A DNA stretch of 7,606 nucleotides, from contig JAHFUU010000105.1 in NCBI GenBank assembly GCA_023264915.1, positions 1 to 7,606 of the forward strand, in the 5' to 3' direction. Position numbers and translations under genes: made by a program. The notes beneath the pieces were generated by a model. The model ran no database searches. It was not told where the DNA came from and was given only the letters and a program-made list of their open reading frames with translations. Below are positions 1-7,606 of this stretch, piece by piece. The stretch comes from Microthrixaceae bacterium (lineage in GTDB: Bacteria; Actinomycetota; Acidimicrobiia; Acidimicrobiales; Acidimicrobilacustridaceae). Each line of letters opens with the position of its first letter. Within the stretch, counting starts at the first letter, position 1.

Positions 1-1
1 G

Positions 2-73
2 ATCATCGCAGCCCCAGAGCCGGGCTCGTACAAGCAGAGGCGTATGCGGCCGATCCTGAGGGAGTCGCCATGA
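2..73 (+). CDS. C-terminal end of an upstream gene (partial, product unknown)
   Basis: From base 2 the second frame is open for 23 codons and stops at TGA 71-73. About 19 of the 23 codons end in G or C, as in the confirmed genes here, whereas the competing open frame starting at base 1 (stop 118-120) has only about 13 of 23. The visible peptide includes APEPGSYKQRRMRPIL, basic and with mixed composition, which looks like a normal protein end. Too little is present to name a family. The 81 bases that separate it from the next gene's GTG start would allow a shared transcript, but a promoter-like sequence also lies in that gap. Confidence 0.5.
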   Translation: MIAAPEPGSYKQRRMRPILRESP

Positions 74-116
74 GGCCAGACCCGAGGCCAGACGCTGCTC
101 TCCAGAGCGGCCCTGG

Positions 117-146
117 TTGAGCGCCAATCCCGGACACGTCCAGACT
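117..146 (+). promoter_or_regulatory. Possible promoter of the beta-propeller gene
   Basis: TTGAGC at 117-122 (TTGA matches the -35 consensus) is followed after 18 bases by CAGACT at 141-146, a weak match to the actinobacterial TANNNT -10 box. The box ends 8 bases before the GTG at 155, so transcription would begin at or next to the start codon, and there is no good Shine-Dalgarno sequence. The same arrangement precedes two other genes in this window. The match is weak and GC-rich DNA produces such hits by chance. Confidence 0.3.
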
Positions 147-154
147 GGGCGGCC

Positions 155-1263
<1,109 letters not shown>

Positions 1264-1267
<4 letters not shown>

Positions 1268-1920
1268 ACCGAGCCGATGCTGTCGCCACCGGGGTCCAAG
1301 CTCGCCCGCAGCGCTTGGAACCGAGGGTCATGGCCCGCTGGCTGGCTCGCGAGCTCCCGTGGATCGTCCAGGGCGCAGCTCTGGTGTACGTGGCGATCCG
1401 CATCGGGGTGTTCCGGGACCTGAGGCGGTACCTGGTCCGAACGTTCCGCCCACCACTCCGGCCGGGGCAGCCCGTGCCGGTCCTGGCCCCCAGGTCCGGC
1501 AAGTGGTGGGACCGCGACGGTTACCGGCCCACGGCCAACGACCTCGTCGTGTACGTCAAGCCGCGACACGTCGCCAGCCTGGAGGCCCTGGCCCAGCTTC
1601 GCTCCGCCGCTGAGGCGCTCGAGCCTCCGGGCCCGATCCTGTGGGTCGTCTGCTCGGGATCAGCTGACGGCAACCGGTTCGTGCAGCAGCATCACCTCGA
1701 GGGCTCGTCGGTGTTGACCGACAGTGCCCTGGTGCGCCAGCACCCGGTGGTGCCGTTCGCGTACACCGTCGAGTCGGGTGAACGGGCAGCGCAGCTGGGT
1801 GCCTCGATCGCGCACCTCGGCTCGGTCGCCACGCACCACGAGCTCACGAGGTTCTTCGAAGCTTGCACCAGACAGGACTGGTCGGCCTGGTGGGGCGCAG
1901 TGCTGAGCCAGCACACCTGA
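1264..1920 (+). CDS. Membrane-anchored protein with a degenerate thioredoxin-like domain (hypothetical)
   Basis: A 218-residue protein starting in an ATGA overlap with the propeller gene. Residues 31-49 form one probable hydrophobic helix (LPWIVQGAALVYVAIRIGV) flanked by arginines. Residues from about 68 on can be read as a TlpA/MauD-like thioredoxin fold: a PGQPVPVLAP entry strand, a strand NDLVVYVKP at 93-100, a helix, a strand PILWVVCS at 124-131, and HPVVPFAYTVESGERAAQLG at 160-179, which matches the cis-proline turn and following hairpin of that fold. The place where CxxC should follow the first central strand reads KPRHVASL, so a dithiol redox site is absent; the only cysteines are 130 and 201. 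The fold assignment is an inference from the strand pattern. Coupling to the propeller gene suggests that the two proteins work together, perhaps with this one as a membrane anchor or scaffold. The function is unknown. Confidence 0.75.
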
Positions 1921-1929
1921 GACCCTGAG

Positions 1930-1963
1930 GTGCCCCGGCAAAGCGACGCCGGCAATCCGGCAC
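1930..1963 (+). terminator. Possible stem-loop after the propeller/thioredoxin-like pair
   Basis: GTGCC (1930-1934) pairs with GGCAC (1959-1963), and CCGGC (1935-1939) pairs with GCCGG (1948-1952) around an 8-base loop, with a 6-base bulge on the 3' side. It begins 10 bases after the stop codon, where a terminator would be expected, but no run of T follows. In DNA this rich in GC a hairpin of this size could arise by chance. Confidence 0.25.
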
Positions 1964-2030
1964 AGCCACATGACCCGCGGACCGGGGCGGGGTCCCCTCG
2001 GGTGAATGCCGGTCCCATGCGAGCAGCGGC

Positions 2031-2036
2031 TAGGGT
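2031..2036 (+). promoter_or_regulatory. Possible -10 box for the His-rich membrane protein gene
   Basis: TAGGGT fits the actinobacterial -10 pattern TANNNT and ends 9 bases before ATG 2046. No convincing -35 hexamer lies 17-19 bases upstream, and no Shine-Dalgarno sequence precedes the ATG. This suggests a very short or absent leader. The 125-base gap from 1921 to 2045 otherwise holds only the stem-loop above and a short GGACC/GGTCC hairpin at 1979-1995. Confidence 0.35.
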
Positions 2037-2045
2037 CGGGCCGCT

Positions 2046-2885
2046 ATGGCCAAGACCTCCTCGTCCAAGAAGGTCGCCCAGGTTGCACGTGCGGGATCCG
2101 GCAAAGGCCGCATCCGCGAGCGGCCCAAGCTGGGCTTCCCCCTGGCTATCTTCGTCATCCTCGTCATCGGCTCCCTCAGCGTCTTCCTCGCCCGCTCCGA
2201 CCGGGTCGAGTCCTCGACCGCTGCTGAGCCACCGGTTGCCAACAAGGACCACTGGCACATCGCGTACGGCATCTACGTGTGTGACCACTTCCTGCCGGCC
2301 CTGACCGACAAGGACCCCACCAACGATCCCAACGGCATCCACACCCACGGTGACGGCATCATCCACACCCACCCGTTCAACGCGGCCTCAGGGGGCAAGA
2401 ACGCCCGCCTCAAGATCTGGGCCGACCAGGTGGGCATCACGTTCGGATCGAGTTCGGTCACCACGCCCGATGGCACCGTGTTCGATTCGAACTACAAGTG
2501 CGGCGACAAGCCGGCCAAGGTCTACGTGTACAAGTGGCCAGATGCCCTCGATCCGCAGTCCGTGGCCGAGGTCTATGACAAGGACTTCGGGCGCATCCGC
2601 CTGAACCCCGATCGCTCAGCCATCACCATCGCCGTGGTTCCTGAGGGAACAGATCCCTCCACGGTTCCGAGGCCTGACAGCATCAACGCGCTGAACAACC
2701 TGACCGACGTGCCGAAGAACCAGCAGCAGAGCCCTGCTGGCACCCAAGAGCTGCCACCAGGTGTGAGCCTACCGACAGGTGCTTCGATCCCTGGCCAGTC
2801 ACCTGCGGTCCCAGCACCGAGCACCCCGGCCGCACCAGCACCGAGCACCCCGGCCGCACCAGCACCGAGCACCCCGGCGCCATAG
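2046..2885 (+). CDS. Single-pass membrane protein with exported His-rich domain (hypothetical)
   Basis: A 279-residue protein. Residues 1-30 are rich in Lys and Arg, residues 31-49 form one hydrophobic helix (FPLAIFVILVIGSLSVFLA), and the positive N-terminus predicts the rest outside the cell. The core, residues 68-200, begins with KDHWHIAYGIYVCDHFLP and continues with GIHTHGDGIIHTHPF. Histidines 69, 71, 81, 99, 101, 107 and 109 cluster within about 40 residues, a pattern that suggests metal binding. Cysteines 79 and 152 are the only ones and could form a disulfide outside the cell. The segment from about 120 to 200 alternates strands and turns. From about 205 the chain becomes a Pro/Ala/Ser/Thr linker ending in three PAPSTPAA-type repeats. 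From memory, similar His-rich one-helix proteins occur in Acidimicrobiia and related actinobacteria without known function. The gene stands alone between two transcription units. Its stop may be displaced by a frame change in the tail. Confidence 0.85.
   Translation: MAKTSSSKKVAQVARAGSGKGRIRERPKLGFPLAIFVILVIGSLSVFLARSDRVESSTAAEPPVANKDHWHIAYGIYVCDHFLPALTDKDPTNDPNGIHTHGDGIIHTHPFNAASGGKNARLKIWADQVGITFGSSSVTTPDGTVFDSNYKCGDKPAKVYVYKWPDALDPQSVAEVYDKDFGRIRLNPDRSAITIAVVPEGTDPSTVPRPDSINALNNLTDVPKNQQQSPAGTQELPPGVSLPTGASIPGQSPAVPAPSTPAAPAPSTPAAPAPSTPAP
2811..2878 (+). repeat. 24-bp tandem repeat in the C-terminal tail
   Basis: Two identical 24-bp units (2811-2834 and 2835-2858) and a third identical for its first 20 bases (2859-2878) encode PAPSTPAA in series. 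The units fit the reading frame exactly. The array forms the proline-rich end of the His-rich membrane protein. Confidence 0.95.
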
Positions 2886-2892
2886 CCTGACG

Positions 2893-2916
2893 CCGGTACC
2901 GAGCACGCCGCCCGCG
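2893..2916 (+). repeat. Degenerate fourth tail repeat, out of frame beyond the stop
   Basis: These 24 bases match the tail repeat unit at 19 positions, with mismatches at unit positions 3, 5, 15, 19 and 24. They lie 10 bp further on than a perfect tandem copy would, so they are in the +1 frame relative to the gene, after its TAG at 2883-2885. Read in their own frame they give PVPSTPPA followed directly by TAG (2917-2919). This suggests that the gene once ended here and that a 10-bp insertion or equivalent change now ends it earlier. Confidence 0.65.
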
Positions 2917-2987
2917 TAGCCACAACGGTCTGCTCACATGGCCAGCTCCCGGGGCCACCCCTCCACGCCAGCCGCACCTGACTCGGT

Positions 2988-3017
2988 TTCAGGACCGCGG
3001 ACCCGCTCCCGTAGCCT
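2988..3017 (+). promoter_or_regulatory. Probable promoter of the mutase-meaB operon
   Basis: TAGCCT at 3012-3017 fits the TANNNT -10 pattern and ends 7 bases before GTG 3025. TTCAGG at 2988-2993 is a weak -35 match at 18-base spacing. There is no Shine-Dalgarno sequence, so a leaderless transcript starting at the GTG is the simplest reading. The box lies downstream of the alternative start ATG 2938, which argues against that longer reading. No cobalamin riboswitch is visible between 2886 and 3024. Confidence 0.45.
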
Positions 3018-3024
3018 TGGCCGG

Positions 3025-5196
<2,172 letters not shown>

Positions 5197-5216
5197 CCCC
5201 GGCCCCTCGACCAGCC

Positions 5217-6233
5217 ATGACCGACACGGCGACAGAGCTTGCATCCCAGGTGCGCACGGGTGACCGGCGCGCTCTCGCACAAGCCATCACCCTGGTCGAG
5301 TCCATGCGTGCAGATCATCGTGCGGGGGCAGCCGAGCTGATCGACGCCGTCCTGCCCTTCGCGGGCAGGTCCATCCGGATCGGGATCAGCGGAGCTCCCG
5401 GCGTGGGCAAGTCCACCTTCATCGAAGCGCTCGGGCTGCACGTCATCTCCCTCGGGCACAAGCTGGCCGTGCTGACCGTCGACCCTTCCAGCGCAACCTC
5501 AGGCGGATCCATACTCGGCGACAAGACACGGATGGGTGAGCTGGCTCGCTCGCATCACGCCTACGTGCGGCCCTCGCCCGGCGGTGAGCACCAAGGTGGG
5601 GTCGCGCGGCGGACGCGCGAGGCCATCATGCTGTGTGAGGCCGCCGGGTTCGACGTCGTGATCGTCGAGACGATAGGGGTGGGGCAGAACGAGATCGAGG
5701 TCGCCGACATGGTCGACCTGTTCGTGCTCATGGTCAACCCTGGCAGCGGTGACGATCTCCAAGGGATCAAGAGAGGCATCTCAGAGCTCGCCGATCTTGT
5801 TGTCGTCAACAAGGCCGACGGCGACCTGGCCCCCGCAGCGGGCCGCACGCGCTCGGACTACTCAGATGCCGTCAAGCTCCTGCACCCACGCTGGCGGGCG
5901 TGGGTACCGATTGCGGTGTCGTGCTCGTCGCTCGAACGAACGGGCATCGCCGAGGTGTGGGACATCATCGAGCAGTTCAGCGCTGCGGTTCGAGGTTCGG
6001 GTGAGCTCCAGTCGCGCCGGCGTGCACAGTCCCTGGCCTGGATGTGGAGCGAGATCCGCGAAGAGCTGCTGTCGGACTTCAGATCGAACGTAGCTGTCCG
6101 CGGTGATCTCGGCGAGGTGGAGCGTGCCGTCGCCGACGGCCGGCTGGCACCCATCGATGCTGCACGACGATTGCTCGACCTGTTCGAGCGTGGCGAGCAG
6201 CGGGGCCTCACCCAGTCCCCACCGGTCACCTGA
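5217..6233 (+). CDS. meaB: MeaB/ArgK/MMAA-family GTPase, chaperone of methylmalonyl-CoA mutase
   Basis: A G3E-family P-loop GTPase of 338 residues, close to the usual 330, which gates adenosylcobalamin delivery to the mutase and helps replace inactivated cofactor. Motifs in order: Walker A GAPGVGKS (59-66); VDPSSATSGGSILGDKTRM (88-106), covering switch I; ETIGVGQNE (151-159), the Walker B/switch II region; NPGSGDDLQGIKRG (174-187), the switch III loop that relays nucleotide state to the mutase; and the base-recognition motif NKAD (198-201). The C-terminal part (about 255-330) is the helical dimerisation arm. The loop RPSPGGEHQGGVARRTRE (118-135) differs from the usual RPSPSSGTLGG-type sequence at several positions. 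The ATG follows the mutase stop by 20 bases without a clear ribosome binding site or promoter, so expression probably depends on the mutase transcript. Old annotations as an arginine/ornithine transport kinase (ArgK) are now considered wrong for this family. Confidence 0.96.
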   Translation: MTDTATELASQVRTGDRRALAQAITLVESMRADHRAGAAELIDAVLPFAGRSIRIGISGAPGVGKSTFIEALGLHVISLGHKLAVLTVDPSSATSGGSILGDKTRMGELARSHHAYVRPSPGGEHQGGVARRTREAIMLCEAAGFDVVIVETIGVGQNEIEVADMVDLFVLMVNPGSGDDLQGIKRGISELADLVVVNKADGDLAPAAGRTRSDYSDAVKLLHPRWRAWVPIAVSCSSLERTGIAEVWDIIEQFSAAVRGSGELQSRRRAQSLAWMWSEIREELLSDFRSNVAVRGDLGEVERAVADGRLAPIDAARRLLDLFERGEQRGLTQSPPVT

Positions 6234-6292
6234 GGGCTCACCTCGACCGCTCACTCTCGGGTGCCGTGCGCGCTCACCTGTTCCGGTTGCTG

Positions 6293-7606
6293 TCACGAAC
6301 CCGGATCGTGACGCGTCGGGTCGTGACGCGTCGGGTCAGGGAAGGGTGGGGCACGATAGGGCGAGTCTTCCTCTGGTACCTCTGTGTCAGGGGCTTGGCC
6401 GGCGGGCCATGGATCCGGTGCATGACCGTGTCCCCCGTCGCCGGTGTCCCCGGCTGGTGACGGGAAGGAGCCCTCAGGGCCCGAGGGTGCCTGAGGTCCT
6501 GGCACCTGGCCCGGACCGTACCCAGCAGGCGGCGGGCCGGGGAATGTCGGACCCTGCGGTGGCGAGACCGGGTACCCGGGCGGGGCTGGGGCTTGCGGGC
6601 CTGCCTGGTACGGACCGCCTGGATGCGGGCGGCCCGGTGGGTACGGGCCGGCCTGGTACGGACCGCCTGGATACGGGCCTGCTTGGTACGGACCGCCTGG
6701 ATACGGGCCGGCCTGATACGGACCGCCTGGATACGGGCCGGCTTGGTACGGACCGGCCCGGTACGGGCCTGGCGGGTACGGGCCTGGCGGGTAGCGACCG
6801 GAGCCTGGAGCCGCGGGGAACCCGGGAGGCGCGGGCGGGCCGAATCCGGGGCCAGGTGGTCTCGCGTACGGGCCAGCTGGTGGCCGTGCACCATATGGGC
6901 CTGGGCGAGGGGGGCCGTAGCCGGCGAAGGCTGGACGGGGCCGCCGGGCACGCTTGGCCCTGCCCTGCTTGGTGCCTGTGATGATCAAGATGATCGCGCC
7001 TGCGACGACGGCGACCAACCCGCCGCCGACACCCACCGCGAAGTACGGCACGACGGTGGACGCCACCTGGTCGTCGGTCCGCCCTACCGACACCCGCGAC
7101 GGATAGCCGGAGCGGTTCAGCGAACCGCTGAAGGAACGCGTCGTCGACGTGCCTCGCCGGGTCGAGGTCGTGTAGTCATCGCCGCTGTCGATGTCGGTTC
7201 GACGTTCGACCCGCACCACGTACTGGCCCGGCTGGTTCGCCTCGAAGGTGCCCAGCTGCTGATCGATGACGTGCGCGCCGGAGTCGTTGTAGGGACCTGC
7301 GGCGTTGAGCTCGACCTCAGAGCCGTCGGGCGACTTCACGAAGACCTTCGGATTGATCGTGTAGGTGTAGTAGGAGTCCTCGACCTTGACCTTGTAGTTG
7401 CCCTTGTCCAGGGTGAGGGTCCGCGTCGTGGGCACGCTGATCTTGTAGGTGCTCGTGAGCGAGGCAAGCTGGCCGATGCCGAACCCGGTCAGCACGATGC
7501 CGCCGATCAGGCCGGTTGCCAGCAGAAGGCCCCCTATCCACCAGCCGGCCTTCGACGGGAAGGGCGGCAGGTCGACCCCAGGAAGGGATGGCTCTGGATC
7601 CTCGCT
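6293..7606 (-). CDS. Two-helix membrane protein with Pro/Gly/Tyr-rich cytoplasmic tail (5' end outside window)
   Basis: The frame is open from the stop TGA (complement of 6293-6295) to the right edge, giving 437 visible residues; the true start lies beyond base 7606. A GTG at 7495 lies inside the first helix, so it is not a sensible start. Visible residues 22-44 form helix 1 (WWIGGLLLATGLIGGIVL onward). Residues of about 48-185 form an external domain with strands such as YKISVPTTRTLTLDKGNYKV and GQYVVRVERR, which suggests a beta-sandwich; similar 'L-x-x-G-x-Y-x-V' domains occur beside single helices in other actinobacterial proteins. Residues 186-210 form helix 2 (VVPYFAVGVGGGLVAVVAGA), followed by a basic stretch KQGRAKRARRPRP that places the tail inside. 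The last 220 residues are disordered: GPYQAGPYPG repeats, then an acidic stretch (TEVPEEDSPY) and two DPTRH repeats. It converges with meaB, with 59 bases between stops and no clear terminator. The family is not recognised; a cell-envelope role is a guess. Confidence 0.85.
   Translation of the reverse strand, partial: SEDPEPSLPGVDLPPFPSKAGWWIGGLLLATGLIGGIVLTGFGIGQLASLTSTYKISVPTTRTLTLDKGNYKVKVEDSYYTYTINPKVFVKSPDGSEVELNAAGPYNDSGAHVIDQQLGTFEANQPGQYVVRVERRTDIDSGDDYTTSTRRGTSTTRSFSGSLNRSGYPSRVSVGRTDDQVASTVVPYFAVGVGGGLVAVVAGAIILIITGTKQGRAKRARRPRPAFAGYGPPRPGPYGARPPAGPYARPPGPGFGPPAPPGFPAAPGSGRYPPGPYPPGPYRAGPYQAGPYPGGPYQAGPYPGGPYQAGPYPGGPYQAGPYPPGRPHPGGPYQAGPQAPAPPGYPVSPPQGPTFPGPPPAGYGPGQVPGPQAPSGPEGSFPSPAGDTGDGGHGHAPDPWPAGQAPDTEVPEEDSPYRAPPFPDPTRHDPTRHDPGS
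6308..6337 (-). repeat. Two 15-bp direct repeats at the end of the P/G/Y-rich gene
   Basis: GTGACGCGTCGGGTC occurs at 6308-6322 and again at 6323-6337. On the coding (minus) strand each copy encodes DPTRH, and the pair forms part of the last residues of the protein. The length is a multiple of three, so the frame is preserved. Confidence 0.9.
6613..6790 (-). repeat. 30-bp tandem repeats encoding GPYQAGPYPG
   Basis: Units of 30 bp lie at 6661-6690, 6691-6720 and 6721-6750 and are nearly identical. A diverged unit follows at 6751-6780, and a longer, 48-base variant precedes at 6613-6660. Each core unit encodes a ten-residue GPYQAGPYPG block on the minus strand. The differences are mostly single substitutions such as GCCTGG/GCTTGG. 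The array probably grows and shrinks by slippage or unequal exchange. Confidence 0.93.

Noticed and set aside
1..120. Open frame from base 1 to the TGA at 118-120
   Set aside because: Its codon third positions are only about 13 of 23 G/C over the shared stretch, against about 19 of 23 for the frame starting at base 2, and it reads as a shadow.
2938..3024. Upstream ATG 2938 as start of methylmalonyl-CoA mutase
   Set aside because: The extra 29 residues are low-complexity Ser/Arg/Pro, a -10-like box lies inside the extension, and GTG 3025 gives the usual family length.
2886..3024. Cobalamin riboswitch before the B12-dependent mutase
   Set aside because: No B12-box-like sequence is visible, and the 139-base gap is partly taken up by the stray repeat and the promoter.
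5568..5621. Pair of compensating frameshifts producing the GGEHQGG loop in MeaB
   Set aside because: The shifted frame shows Ser-Thr, but the His already aligns with the natural Thr/His position of the family, so plain substitutions explain it better.
6234..6292. Bidirectional terminator between the convergent genes
   Set aside because: Only a GGTG/CACC pairing of 4-5 bp and three direct copies of GCTCAC are visible; there is no strong stem and no T-run.
6274..6951. Second minus-strand frame of 225 codons through the repeat array
   Set aside because: A low-complexity Arg/Gln/Ala peptide in the frame beside the real gene, kept open only by the period of the repeat.
6103..6981. Plus-strand open frame of 292 codons opposite the P/G/Y-rich gene
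   Set aside because: It starts inside meaB, and its DRLDTG-type repeats are the complement of the 30-bp array; there is no fold-like sequence, start signal or typical codon bias.

Overview
The window is about two-thirds GC, with codon third positions almost all G or C, frequent GTG starts and few Shine-Dalgarno sequences. This fits a high-GC actinobacterium. The methylmalonyl-CoA mutase and MeaB sequences, the small His-rich membrane protein and the P/G/Y-rich membrane protein suggest Acidimicrobiia or a relative. That placement is an inference; no RNA gene is present to confirm it.

Layout: five genes on the plus strand, a sliver of a sixth at the left edge, and one minus-strand gene that runs off the right edge. 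(1) Bases 2-73 are the last codons of an upstream gene. (2) Bases 155-1920 hold a two-gene unit joined by an ATGA overlap: a cytoplasmic beta-propeller protein with an odd hexanucleotide-repeat N-terminus, then a one-helix protein whose C-terminal part looks like a thioredoxin-fold domain lacking the CxxC motif. (3) Bases 2046-2885 encode a single-pass membrane protein with an exported His-rich domain and a short Pro/Ala/Ser/Thr repeat tail. A degenerate extra repeat copy lies out of frame beyond its stop codon. (4) Bases 3025-6233 hold adenosylcobalamin-dependent methylmalonyl-CoA mutase and its G-protein chaperone MeaB, 20 bases apart and surely one operon. Together they interconvert methylmalonyl-CoA and succinyl-CoA (propionate, odd-chain fatty acid and branched-chain amino acid catabolism), with MeaB loading and protecting the cofactor. 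(5) Convergent to them, bases 6293-7606 on the minus strand encode a two-helix membrane protein with an extracellular beta-rich domain and a long cytoplasmic Pro/Gly/Tyr tail built on a 30-bp tandem repeat.

The mutase and MeaB genes are standard metabolism. The less explained parts are the propeller/thioredoxin-like pair and the His-rich exported protein. Promoter-like hexamers only 7-9 bases before three of the start codons suggest leaderless transcripts. I see no tRNA, rRNA, CRISPR, insertion sequence or phage gene, and no gene-free stretch longer than 300 bases.
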